The notes beneath the pieces are model-generated. The model worked only from the letters and a program-made list of their open reading frames with translations. It had not been told where the DNA came from and made no database searches. Position numbers and translations under genes: made by a program. Positions 51,901-61,600 of a stretch of DNA of 64,000 nucleotides are shown here, one piece after another (positions within the stretch are counted from its first letter, which is position 1; each line of letters starts with the position of its first letter). The DNA comes from Balanoglossus misakiensis (taxonomy: Eukaryota; Hemichordata), in contig CM082598.2 of NCBI GenBank assembly GCA_040954595.2, positions 2,108,001-2,172,000 of the forward strand, in the 5' to 3' direction.

Positions 51901-54900
51901 ATCAAATGCGTACATTCATTACAGTACATCACAGTCTGATTGTGTGAAAAGAATTTGTGAACAACAACATTTGAAGGCTGGATTTTGTGTAGAGCTAGAA
52001 TGGATCACCTTAGCAATCATTTCGCAAATGGTACAATTTAACGACATAAAAATAACAGTGCTCATTTTATAGCGATTTGTGTTTTGTTGATATGAAAAAC
52101 CAAGTACATGATATGATCAGATAATTCCTTTGGCATTTATATAAACAAACAGATCATTCAGAAACTCTCTGTATTTGTTTGTGTGACAAACACGATGAAA
52201 TTGAAACATTTAGATGATTTTCTGCTCATTGCAAAATCTTTTTTCTTCTTCCGGACGCCTTCATATATGGCCCGCGATTTGAAGCTTGAACTCGAGGTTG
52301 TACGATTGATTCAATGAGAATAAATCCCTCTGACAGGTTTGCTAATAGTTGTATCTCACTTAGAAGACATTCTGAGAGTGTTCTGCAGAGTAAATTGATA
52401 TTTAATACGATCTAACTGATAGAAAATGTACAAATTGCCTTGTGAAGGTATTAATGCTATTCTACAGCGAACGTGCCTCTAAAGCTCATCATCCAGTTTG
52501 TGCGTTCATCATCATAAATCTCGGGCAACCAACGCCAAAACTTGCGTCTTTAGTGGAGGGGCGACTTACAATACATATATACATGCTTTATTTTGAAGAT
52601 GTAATCTCACTGCTTAAATGCCATTCGCCGTATCTCTGAATAATTTAAATTTCAGTTCTGTTGGTGACTTAATTCGAACTGAGATTAGTGTCAAAATTAA
52701 CACGGAGAGAGACAACAGAAGATCCCAATAGAATAAATCCCTTTCTGATTATTCTGGAGAATGTCTAATGTAATCACTCGACCATGTTATCATTGGCCAA
52801 GCAATGCAATACGGATAGTAAAAGTGTTATAATCTATCAGGGCAACGCCAAGTGATTGAAATTCAGGCAGTGTTTGTTTGTGCGCATTAATATGTATGTC
52901 ATATCTAGAACAGTATAAACCTGTTATCAGCTATTAGTAATTCAAATATTAAAATGCCAATGGTGTAGACAGTTTAGGACTGAAATAGTAGGAAAATGTT
53001 TGCTATTAAATGTGCAATTACTAACATCTCTCAGATAATAAGGAAGTGATAAAATATGTCACTATAATTCAACTCTTGTAAATTTTCATGATGATGAAGT
53101 TTGAGCTGGGATCTCCCTTGATGTATGTTTAATGGTGAACAGACATGTAAATTTGTCATTAAAGCGTTAGTAATTCATGTTATTGCGCTCTGTTCATCCC
53201 AGAAGATACATGTAGAATCCCTCGCATACGCTGGTATGCAAAGGGGATTAGCAACTTCCCTGCGTTGACAATATGAAACTGGTAATTGTGTAAGGTCAGT
53301 GTATAGAGTTCATCTTCTTTTATTGAAGTTTCAACGTAATCCTATGTAATGAGCAGAAATCTAGACCTATATCAAAACTTATAATAACATGTACTTAGAA
53401 TTACAATATAAAAATTCCCAGATTTGCATTTTTTCTAATAGATGGATTTCTTCATCACTCTATAAATTTACCAGTACACAGTCTGCATAGAAATAACGTT
53501 AACGCTCTCAGACTGTCATGATCGTGAATTTGTAGGCAAACGGCAGTAGATGTCAGTTGTATGCTATTTGTCCTATACAAATACTACCCTGAACGCCTAT
53601 TTGAAGAAAGTTTGCATGCGTGGGCCGCGATACACGTAAACCCACACAGGTGATTGCAAAGTTGTTGGGACTGTACTTTGCATAGTCAATGTAAGTCACT
53701 GTGACTGCCAATATATGGGGAAAATAATGAATGCACCACACCTGGTCACGCAAATATTCAAATTACAAAAGTAAGCGAAAACACACCTGGTCACAAAACA
53801 ACAACAAACCTAACCTACATAACAATTGGTAATTCTGAATTTTTTAGAACTCATTATGATAAAAGATACTGTATAATCACCAAAACATATGTTAACGAAA
53901 TGAAAATGATATTACACATAGTTGCAAATATTGCAGTGTACTTTCTACACTGGTGATTGCTCGGGCGATGAGGCAACACTTGTGCTAGATGGATCACTTG
54001 TAGCCGTATGGGCTTCATAAAAGATATGTAATTGAAAAATTATAGGTTTGACATTGTGGCATACTTTCTCTGTATAACCTTCTAACAGACGGGATTACGT
54101 CATATTATCAGCTCTTAATCACTGTTTATTGACGCTTGCTTTAAGAGAAGTCCATGATCGTACACTGTCCACTTCTGTAGCAATTAGGGCGTGAATTATT
54201 TATTTGGCTAATGCGCGTAATTCAAAGTGATGCAGTGAATTTGACACTTTCTGTAGCACATGCGTGACATGATGAAAAGAGTCTTTCCAAGATGTGAAGC
54301 TTGTAGAGAGAGAGATAAATTTTGTAATAGAAATTGCGAAAATGTGAACGATATCAACATTATCTGTGGAATGAAAAAAATCTTGTGCTCAAATGTTCAG
54401 ACACATATTCTACATCCTACACAGTGTGCACGAAAGAAGACATTTCCATCTACCTACATTCAATTTCAGACAAGGTGCCTTTAAACTGAACAGCTAAGAT
54501 GCTGTTGAACATTGAATCATTCCAACGAGGAATTCCCAGGGGATATTTCACACAAAATGGCAGAGTCTCGACTCAGAGATTGGATTTCCTTTTCATTGAC
54601 ATTCGTGGCCAATGGGATTTTCCAGACGATGACATTTTCAAATGAAAAGGTTACATTTTCAGCTATCCACTTCCTTAAGAAGGTCTCAGCTACCTTTTAG
54701 ATATATTCAAACTAAATCCAATCCTAACTTTTCTTCCTCAAAAGATTGTGTCCAAGTTACCCCCAAACATCAACATTTTCAGCATTTGTCAGGAACCTTT
54801 CTACATTGTTTAAAACACCACAAAATATTCACTGCCTAAATACATTTGTACTGAATGAAAAGAATCTCAAGATTACCAGTATATGCATCGCGCTTTGTTT

Positions 54901-57900
54901 GTATACTCATGCATAAAATATGTTACATATTGTACCAACAATAAATGAGTTGCAACCTAAATATGGTCGCTGATGAGCAGACATACTATCCTAACGCAAG
55001 CTATTAGAATGTATTTAAACATGAGAGACGCGGCTATAAACTTATATTACTAAGATAACAGTCACAGGGGTTTGTTTTTACATAATTGTGAAGTCCTAGA
55101 GCATGTTTTAAAAGGCAATTAAAGAGTGTCAGTTAAAACTTTGAAATATTTATGTCGACACGACTGGCTAGCTCTAAAATGGCATGTTGACGCAGATACT
55201 GCTGAAATTGCTTCATAGCGAGAGTTTAAAGACAGCCAATGCAAACAGAGTGACACTTTTATGCAAAGCAAACCTTGAATAGATGCGGGTAATACCGTCA
55301 TAACACCTTTTAATAGCATATCGCTGTAACTATAGTCTACATATGACAGGTCGGTAAAAAGCGAAATACTAAAAGAACAGTGTGCCTCTTACACGACATC
55401 ATATCTTGGTCATAAATTTCGCCTACTGCTAAGATTTATGTCACGTCAGTAACCGGGGAGTCCTTTGATGTGGTTAAGATTTGTATTTCAGGGAAGAAGT
55501 GTGTTCCTTTGAAAACGATGATGCAGCAAATCTGGCTTACAGGCTTCATGTGATGAAGGAATTTATCCTGGGAAAAACATACAGCTGGGAATAGACATCG
55601 GATATTCCGCGGAGTTAGTGCTTTTTGTCAATCCCAAAGAGAATAGCTGAAGAGGGTTTGTAATCAATCACATTGAGTCATCAATGCAAAAAACTGAAGC
55701 TTTGAAAGAATAAAACCAATGCACAGTTATCAGCTAGCCAAGAGATTTTCAGAATGCATAATTGTGGTTGTTTTGGCTGACTTTATCTGATGATGTCCGT
55801 CTATTTGTGGAAGCAAAAAACTGTTAAGAGATTCATGAATACAGGTGCTAGTAGTAAGTTTTTCACGGATTACTTAGAATACGTCGGAGAATCTTCCAAC
55901 TTAGGCTAATATAAACGATGAACAAAGGCGTCAATATTTTCAGCAATACTTATTATGAATTGTAACAAGGGATAGTGAGTGATGAAAATATCGATTAGAG
56001 AGTCTGTAATGGAGTCGATAGCAGCTCTGCCAAATGTACAAGGAAGCCAGTCTTTCTTGAGAAATCATATATGTTTGCGACTGTACGTGATATGCCGGCA
56101 TCATTATAGTTGTGGAATCAATATTTTCACAATCTGTTTGCCTCCCGTTGACAAGTCATAAGGAAGGACAGCAGGACTTATGGTCTTCTAATTTTCTCTG
56201 CTATGCTTGGGGGGTTTCACTGAAATAGTCTTTCTCCAGCCATGCTAAATACAGTAGCATTTTAATCACTTGTTTAGGGGGATATTCCGCTGTGTATCAT
56301 ACAAAGTTGACAATAAGGTACTATTGTATTGTATCCTAGTTCAACACGCGTTAAGTATGTAAGTGCTACATTGACACAAAACTGTACTTTGTGCTAAATG
56401 ATGTGATGATAATTATATAATACATGTTATACTTTACGGCAGGATATTGGCATTGCTAAGAGTTGTGCCTGAATTAGTTACACCATTTTCAAACTGGTAT
56501 ACAATGGGTAATTGTGTTTCCTAGGTAATTGTTATTTCACAAAGATTATTAAAAGCTCACAATTACGTTTAGTAATTCTTGCAAAGCTATGGGTGACATT
56601 TCGTTATGGATTCAATAATAAGTCGCTGGTTGACCAGGAAAATTGCTATATCGGTGAAATGCTCTGAATGAAGCCAGTCTGATTAAACCATTCAGGACTC
56701 GGTGTGTGCAACCGACCCATGGGTGATTAACTCCCAAAGGCCGGGAAATCGCCGCACTTGGTTCGCCCAGGCACTTATAACAGGGGACATGAAACTCTAA
56801 TGAAGTCGTGAAACTCTGACAATACATCATGTCGATACTTTGAGCTTCAAGGCTCCGACCTTTACGATATCTCGTATCAGAAGTCAAATCAATCACTGTG
56901 ATCACGCAGTTTTTTTCACGGTGCTGAACAATGACAACAGCGAACAAAAGAGTATGTACGTATGTTTACGTACGTGATGAATTAGCAATAAAGAATTTAA
57001 ACACTGCCTTCTTTTTTGAAGGTGCAGTGAGCTTGTCATGCTATACGTGCCTAAAACAAAACTGAGCGTTTGGAAGGCCTCGTACTACCTCAATCTAGAA
57101 TTTAATAGCCGGTAATATTACTTGTTACAAAGTCACACGTTCATCTTATATTGGCCACTGGTTCCAAGAAACTTTCTAGAATTTAGGTAAATATAGTCTC
57201 TCCTATAATAATGGTAGAGGGAAAATGTTTCAGTAACTGTCTATTCGTCAAACAGGAAATGAAACTGTGAACAGCTTTTTGGACATGTTATCATCATTCA
57301 CGACAACTTTGTCACAAAACGGTGCTAAAAGCAAAATGTCTCATTACAGTTCTTATGTACTTATCTGTATTTATCTTTGTCAATTATTGAAGTCCTCTGT
57401 ATTTAAAGCCTTTACACACTACGTTTGGATTGTAAATTGTATTGTTGTTTTCAATGAACTGTGCCACCGAAAACGCACGGAATCGCTTGTGCGTTTACCT
57501 GAATTGTAATATTTTGCGAATCTGTACAGAATATTCTCTGAAGTGTCTGTCTTTGACATTGAAAATAACAGTGCTCTACATTTCAGGGATATAACTCAAA
57601 CAAAAGTAAGCCACAGTTGATGATATTAATGTGACACACTCGTTTTCTTTCTTGTTATCTGCAGGTCAAATACGCAACGGTGTGTCAAGTGTACTTAAAT
57701 TGCTTGGACAAGTGCGAACAAGCGTCTTTAATGTGTTGGATTGAAGTTGGGAATCTACACATGTAATCCATACTTGCTCGATGGCATTTATCAGAATAAA
57801 GAGATGGCGAAGAAAATCAGAGAAATCCACATGTATGGCCATGAGATGTGTGTTAACATTGAAAGGTGAGTCACTAGAAGTATACTTTTGCAGCTTAGGC

Positions 57901-58604
57901 CTCTCACGCAAATGTTTATCACCATACATTGCCAGCGTAAAATTACCTAAGTAGTGTGAGGAAACTTACTCCCTGGACATTAACCATCCAATCATTTACC
58001 AAAGATCAATTGGGGTAAATGATAGGAATGCAGTTAATTTGTCCTGGGAGTAAAGGTCCAGGAAATATTTTCCTGGTCCTTGATTAACCGTTTCACCCCC
58101 AGTTCTCTCTGTAGAGGTCCAATCTTGCCATAGAAAACAATGGTGGTGAAAGGGTTAACTTACAGTAGCACTGGCATGTTTCGCTATGTCCTTTCACAAC
58201 GGCAAAGTCTCAGAAGTATGTACTTGTAGATGTCTTCCGTTGGTCTGAAATCCACTTACCGTTGAATACTCATTGCGTTCTGTCGATGACACGTCTGATG
58301 TTGCGGCCGATAGACTAGGCAGAACAGACGTGCCAATGTCATTACGTGTGGTTAAGCCTTCAGTATTTTGTGCACTTTCAGTTGTTTTGTGTTCGGTACT
58401 TAATTTGGGTGAGGTATATTCTAAAGTCGTTGTTAACGATTCTGTCGTCAACTGAACAGTACTAACAGCCACGTTATCTGTGGATTTACTAACCGTGTCC
58501 GGGGTCGTTTGTCCTCCTCCCGTCATACCCCCAAGCTTGCCATCTCCTCGAAAAACGAGCGTCAAGATCAGCAGTGTAGCTACGGCGACCGCGTCGCTTC
58601 CCAT
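40133..58604 (-). CDS. Adhesion G-protein-coupled receptor (stalk-HormR-GAIN/GPS-7TM), 20 coding exons
   Basis: Cell-surface receptor with a large self-cleaving extracellular region. Joining 58604-58260, 49440-49362, 48517-48422, 47501-47395, 46774-46574, 46349-46287, 45819-45699, 45578-45438, 45308-45215, 45039-44878, 44290-44158, 43959-43856, 43438-43336, 43095-42942, 42671-42605, 42397-42239, 41770-41644, 41319-41182, 40819-40664 and 40330-40133 gives 915 residues with all phases matching. Domains: signal peptide 1-20; Ser/Thr-rich stalk to about 140; HormR 142-197; GAIN 210-501; GPS cleavage expected at L501/T502 ([10 protein letters not shown]); seven membrane helices 522-763; tail 764-915. 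The 7TM resembles the latrophilin/ADGRE-ADGRL group (CWL in loop 2, GLTWIFG in TM6, [11 protein letters not shown] in TM7), but no lectin or olfactomedin domain is seen, so I assign no symbol. Extra exons in the 8.8-kb first intron cannot be excluded. Confidence 0.93.
40664..40819 (-). CDS. aGPCR exon 19: cytoplasmic tail
   Basis: Residues 799-850, phase 0 at both ends. Acceptor CTTTTTTCATCGTTCAG, donor GAT/GTATGT. Ser/Thr-rich with an acidic [10 protein letters not shown] end; possible phosphorylation region, no named domain. Confidence 0.82.
41182..41319 (-). CDS. aGPCR exon 18: end of TM7 and proximal tail
   Basis: Residues 753-798, phase 0 at both ends. Acceptor TTTTTTTGTTATTAG, donor [29 protein letters not shown] is the standard TM7 exit and juxtamembrane helix. 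Confidence 0.94.
41644..41770 (-). CDS. aGPCR exon 17: TM6 and most of TM7
   Basis: Residues 710-752. Acceptor TTTTTTGTCTGTCCAG, donor CAG/GTGAGA, phase 2 in and 0 out. [13 protein letters not shown] in TM6 (W727 in the toggle position) and [13 protein letters not shown] in TM7 are hallmark motifs. Confidence 0.95.
42239..42397 (-). CDS. aGPCR exon 16: loop 2 cysteine, TM5, intracellular loop 3
   Basis: Residues 657-709. Acceptor TTCTGTTTTACAG; donor GAA/GTAGGT, the weakest consensus in the gene. YCWL gives C658, expected to pair with C586. [19 protein letters not shown] is TM5. Confidence 0.91.
42605..42671 (-). CDS. aGPCR exon 15: TM4 and extracellular loop 2
   Basis: A 67-base exon, residues 635-656. 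Acceptor TGTTGACAG, donor CGTA/GTGAGT, phase 1 in and 2 out. [19 protein letters not shown] carries TM4 and the loop-2 RPEGYG motif. Confidence 0.9.
42798..42930. repeat. (GAT)n trinucleotide repeat in aGPCR intron 14
   Basis: About 44 GAT units with a few GAC and one TTAT interruption. On the transcribed strand it is (ATC)n beginning 11 bases after the exon 14 donor. Confidence 0.96.
42942..43095 (-). CDS. aGPCR exon 14: TM3 and start of TM4
   Basis: Residues 584-634. Acceptor TTTTGCTTTAG, donor TACG/GTAAGA. It contains TM3 with conserved C586 and the motif [14 protein letters not shown], then YYIIGY at the start of TM4. Its donor lies 11 bases from a long (GAT)n tract. Confidence 0.95.
43336..43438 (-). 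CDS. aGPCR exon 13: intracellular loop 1 and TM2
   Basis: Residues 549-583. Acceptor TTTTTCTGCGTTTCTAG, donor GAG/GTATAG, phase 2 in and 0 out. [18 protein letters not shown] is the conserved loop-1/TM2 signature. A longer frame across this exon (43380-43805) is only a shadow. Confidence 0.93.
43856..43959 (-). CDS. aGPCR exon 12: TM1
   Basis: Residues 515-548. Acceptor TATTTTATTTTCCAG, donor TTAG/GTATGC, phase 0 in and 2 out. [18 protein letters not shown] begins a clear first membrane helix of family B2 type. Confidence 0.94.
44158..44290 (-). CDS. aGPCR exon 11: GPS cleavage motif and tethered agonist
   Basis: Residues 470-514. Acceptor TTGCCTTTTCCACAG, donor GAG/GTAAGT, phase 2 in and 0 out. 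LWSTDGC, then C496-x-C498, then HLTSFAILM make a complete GPS. All residues needed for autoproteolysis (H500, L501, T502) are present, and TSFAILMQ is the expected tethered agonist. Confidence 0.95.
44659..44836 (-). mobile_element. 178-bp nonautonomous DNA transposon (TA-flanked terminal inverted repeats)
   Basis: The ends CAGTAAAACCTGTCTAAACC and, reversed, CAATAAAACCTGTCTAAACT form 26-bp inverted repeats with 24 matches. Both flanks are TA (44657-44658, 44837-44838), the target duplication of Tc1/mariner/pogo elements. No coding capacity. It sits in aGPCR intron 10. Strand is arbitrary. Confidence 0.8.
44878..45039 (-). CDS. aGPCR exon 10: GAIN-B and first part of the GPS motif
   Basis: Residues 416-469. 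Acceptor TTGTCTGACATAG, donor GAG/GTAAGC, phases 2 and 2. It ends [11 protein letters not shown], the first C-x-x-W part of the GPS. A transposon-like element lies 41 bases past the donor. Confidence 0.92.
45215..45308 (-). CDS. aGPCR exon 9: GAIN domain B
   Basis: Residues 385-415. Acceptor TTTGTTCGATTTCAG, donor ATGT/GTGAGT, phase 1 in and 2 out. The sequence [14 protein letters not shown] has the alternating hydrophobic pattern of GAIN-B strands. Confidence 0.86.
45438..45578 (-). CDS. aGPCR exon 8: GAIN domain, subdomain A/B junction
   Basis: Residues 338-384. Acceptor TTTTCTTTCATGACAG, donor TCAG/GTAATG, phases 1 and 1. It contains [15 protein letters not shown] and a beta-prone [10 protein letters not shown], consistent with entry into the beta-rich GAIN-B part. 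Confidence 0.86.
45699..45819 (-). CDS. aGPCR exon 7: GAIN domain
   Basis: Residues 298-337. Acceptor TTTTCCCTTGCAG, donor T/GTAAGT, phase 0 in and 1 out. A helical segment ([17 protein letters not shown]) resembles the last helices of GAIN-A. Confidence 0.87.
46287..46349 (-). CDS. aGPCR exon 6: GAIN subdomain A
   Basis: A 63-base exon, residues 277-297, phase 0 at both ends. Acceptor TTTATTCCAG, donor TCA/GTAAGT. The [10 protein letters not shown] motif matches the S-x-L-L-D ... W segment common to GAIN domains. Confidence 0.86.
46574..46774 (-). CDS. aGPCR exon 5: N-terminal GAIN subdomain
   Basis: Residues 210-276, phase 0 at both ends. Acceptor TTCCTTGTAACAG, donor CAA/GTAAGA. Amphipathic helical sequence with NTT sequons, typical of the helical GAIN-A subdomain between HormR and GPS. 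Confidence 0.88.
47395..47501 (-). CDS. aGPCR exon 4: second half of HormR domain
   Basis: Residues 174-209. Acceptor TTCTGAACTTCAG, donor ACT/GTAAGT. TATRHC, then W189, then PDMTNC match the HormR pattern A-x-R-x-C ... W ... PD-x-x-x-C (C180, C197), completing the four-cysteine domain with exon 3. Confidence 0.9.
47672..47721. repeat. Near-perfect hairpin in aGPCR intron 3
   Basis: GTGAGAATTAAATTTCTCGC and GCGAGAAAAGTTAATTCTCA(C) are inverted with a 9-base loop. Further TGAGAA/TTCTC motifs continue to about 47831, so the hairpin may be part of a larger palindromic repeat. Confidence 0.65.
48422..48517 (-). CDS. aGPCR exon 3: first half of HormR domain
   Basis: Residues 142-173. Acceptor CTATCTTTTCAG, donor GAAG/GTACTG, phases 1 and 1. 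The YGILWP motif and the following PC (C144, C167) are the start of the hormone-receptor domain common in class B2 receptors. Confidence 0.88.
49030..49249. repeat. (TTCA)n-(CTCA)n-(TTCA)n compound microsatellite in aGPCR intron 2
   Basis: About 95 bases of TTCA, 62 of CTCA, then 64 of TTCA again. It produces spurious ORFs of His-Ser-Phe-Ile and Thr-His-Ser-Leu. Confidence 0.97.
49362..49440 (-). CDS. aGPCR exon 2: Thr/Pro-rich stalk
   Basis: Acceptor TTTTCTCTTGACAG, donor ACAG/GTACAT, phase 0 in and phase 1 out. It encodes [18 protein letters not shown] and then a Thr/Asn-rich end; the composition continues that of exon 1. It is short and of low complexity, so it is supported mainly by splice sites and phase. 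Confidence 0.75.
57965..58055. repeat. Foldback repeat (imperfect inverted arms of about 40 bp)
   Basis: Left arm CTTACTCCCTGGAC...ATCATTTACC pairs with right arm GGTAAATGAT...GTCCTGGGAGTAAAG around a loop of about 12 bases. It is followed at once by a second hairpin, GGTCCAGGAAATATTTTCC (58055-58079), and then the TTAACC element. Confidence 0.6.
58084..58158. mobile_element. Foldback element with TTAACC(C/G)TTTCACC ends, copy 2
   Basis: The ends TTAACCGTTTCACC and GGTGAAAGGGTTAA are inverted with 13 of 14 matches. The interior matches 38632-38720 with a short deletion. TTAA at both ends could be the target duplication. It lies about 100 bases into aGPCR intron 1. Confidence 0.65.
58260..58604 (-). 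CDS. aGPCR exon 1: signal peptide and Thr/Ser-rich stalk
   Basis: Residues 1-115. The ATG at 58604 has a strong context (A at -3, G at +4) and begins [18 protein letters not shown], a clear signal peptide. The open frame extends upstream only to a TTG at 58637, which I do not take as the start. The rest is very rich in Thr and Ser, a probable O-glycosylated mucin-like stalk. The donor is ACG/GTAAGTG, phase 0. Confidence 0.9.
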
Positions 58605-61600
58605 CCTCACTCCAGGCTGCACGCCACGGAAATCCAAACGTACGTGTGGGTCCAGTTAACGACTCCCAAGTTCTCCGAACCCGTTGCCTGGCAACGGTAG
58701 TTCCAGGAATGATATGCAGGTGCGAAGGACAGTAAATTTTCCCCGGCCGATTTTGTAAAGGCGCGACAGAACGTTTGATGTAAATCACACAACGCAAGTT
58801 GGACTGCACAATATAGGGAAGTTCCATCTGAAACCACGCAACATGATATAACACAGATGACAGACTCCCACAGTCAACCTTGCTTATTTTAAACAGGAAG
58901 AAGCGTACACCGCATGCGCGAGGTTTGTCAAAACTCCATTTAAGCGTGAGAGAATAATATTACTGATTTTGGGATTATTATAATGTGGCAGCAATTATTG
59001 GTTACTAACGATACCAACTGCTACCGCCTTCAATGTTTGGGAACCACCTACAGCTGCCCGCGAGTGGCCGCTGCTTCACAGCGCAAATATCCTGTGAAGC
59101 GAAGCCGTGAAAAATTGCAACTGTCCATACCGTGACGCCCGCAAAAGGATGACAGGGATTATGAGAAACAGACAGCGATTGAATGTACATTCTTTATGAA
59201 CTCTGACGTTTACACCACGTCACTTGCGTAATTTGAACTGTTCCAAAACCGTGCACTTAACTCAGAAACCCTATTATTCAAATACCTTAATTACTCTCCG
59301 TCTTCCAAGTACATGTACTGTCAAGGTGGCGTTGCATGTAACCTGCACGATTTTTCCAATGTCATTTCTCTCATAAAAGACTACGGAACCCCCCACAAAC
59401 CAAGCATTTTCATTAAGCTAAGTATCTGAACTCGAAACAAAAAAACAGATGAGCTTTTTGTGTAAATTTTTATATGTCACTCAAAGCGATTAAATTCGGA
59501 ATAGCCTGTCACTTTTTTTGAAAATTCATATTCAGCAAATGATTTTTCGTTCTTTGTAGACCACGCTTGAAATATTGGCTTTTAAAATTGATGAAACCTA
59601 CACTAGGAAAGCAACAGACATATTTGAAGTTTATGAGTACTTTATCAAAAAACTATGCTTTTATAATAATGTTAATAGTGATGAACGTTATAAATTGTAC
59701 GAGAATAGACATAAAAGCATTGCTTCTTACATATAAAAATATAACATTTAAACAAATACAATAAATCATCACCAGTATTATTCTTTGTTTGCTTTCAGGA
59801 AGCCATCATTTACAAAATTCATTTTTCAGTATTCAATGTAGTATTTTTAGATACACCTAAACAGGAAATTAGATCAGTGTTTAACAGCAAATTACTCCGG
59901 TGAAATATTCCACCCGCAGAAAAATGTTGTTTGTATGTAGGCTACATGAAATTTTATACTGTGTATGTAACTTGTAGGATATAAGCTTATCTAGACTCGC
60001 TTTCCCTAAACGCTTTCACTAAATCGAGTCTTTACTAGAAAACGATTTGTCTTCAAATTTCACACTTTCAAGATGTTTATCTGATACTGACAATGAGTTG
60101 GCTCTAGTTTTAAATGGCGACAGTCTGCATATCTCTGTCGTTTGGTTGCTTAATGTTTTCTGACTTCATTATTTTCATTACTATGCACCATAGGTCTGTA
60201 AGTTGATTCGTTTATATCAGTCAACGTACTTGTAGATCAGATGTCAATCGTGTCTTTAACTTCAGACACCTTTCACTATAATGCACACACATAGTGACCA
60301 AAAACCATGCCAGAACTTTACTTAAATCACTTCTGGAAACGAAATCAACTTCTTAGGAAACCTAACAACTCACAAAGACTGCCGGTGATCTCGTTATATG
60401 TGATGAAAGACATTGAGATGCTGATGGGGTCTTTAATGTTTGGTGGTTGATGACGTTAAGAACAAAATCACAGTCTGTGTGTCATTTCTAATTTTCCATA
60501 AAAGTTAAAAATGCAAACAAAGTACTTGACCCTGGTGTCATAGAAGCTAGCCTGTAAGTGTTTTTAAAAAGGCATTTGCCAAGGTAAGAGTACGAGAGGG
60601 AAAGTGGAGAGTTAGGAGGTTTATTCAATGTGACATTTATTTGATTTTGTTGTTGTCGCAAAAATAAGATATACAAACAATGCAAGTGCAACAAAGTGCA
60701 TTTAAAATGTCGTGTGAAGTATAATGGTCAGATAAATCGTCAGGGTTTTTGAAACCTGTTCTTTTAAACTTATTATTCAAGCCACGGCGAAACACTATAA
60801 AATGACTACGCAGGCCGAGACACGTGACCCGGCCAGATTCGTTCATGTACATGTAGCACTGAGTAAAAAGAATTTCCGGAGGCAAGAGTTTCAAAGACGT
60901 TTCTGTTCTTGCACGTCACTCAAAGTGACGATCTGATGATAGAAATCCCAATGGGAATCAAGAAGCCTGCCTGCACCTGTAACCTTGGCAAGCCTGAACA
61001 TGATGTTAGTAATGGAGAGAGTGTATACTCTGTTATATCATTAAATATATACCCTGAAGCTTGGCTTGTGCAACTACCAACAGACACCATGTCCAAATTT
61101 GTTCTAAAGGCTATAAATTTGCCTAAATCCATATCAAGCACACATAATTCAGATGGTGTTATTCATCTTCCCACTAATATGACAAAATTTCACGATGACA
61201 AACAATCAAAAACATCTTCCATTCGAAGGCCAGTATATATGAGATTATTGCCAACGGTAAAGTCAACATGCGATCGCGCAAATCGTAGCTGACACCCACG
61301 ATAACAAGATTTCGGAAAACTCGTGCAAAACTAATTCTGACGAAGATTCATTAAATTACTCCATGAAACAGACAATTGCAGACGCGATACCAATTACCTG
61401 TATACAGTCGCGGTTTTTGACATTGTTTTGGGCTGACTGTGTAAACACAATACATGTCAAAATACATACTAGTTACTTTGTGACGCCAAGGTAAAATCGT
61501 TGGCGAAGGGCAAAAAGTCAACGAGACACACTGTCTGTCTTCGTGTTTGACGTCACTGACGCTGATGTGTCTAATGAAATACTAGGCGCTCTATTCCCGA

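Larger units (their letters stand above)
49441..58259 (-). other. First intron of the aGPCR (about 8.8 kb)
   Basis: Bounded by a GTAAGTG donor and a TCTTGACAG acceptor in matching phase 0. Apart from foldback elements at 57965-58158 and a short hairpin at 49988-50015, I see nothing: no ORF with a domain, no RNA gene. Skipped or alternative stalk exons of low complexity could be hidden here. Confidence 0.7.

Noticed and set aside
58605-58637. Extension of receptor exon 1 to an earlier start
   Set aside because: The apparent start at 58637 is TTG; the first in-frame ATG, with strong context and directly before the signal peptide, is at 58604.
60909-61292. 127-codon + strand ORF
   Set aside because: It begins with TTG, has no recognisable motif and no clear splice context; compatible with chance.
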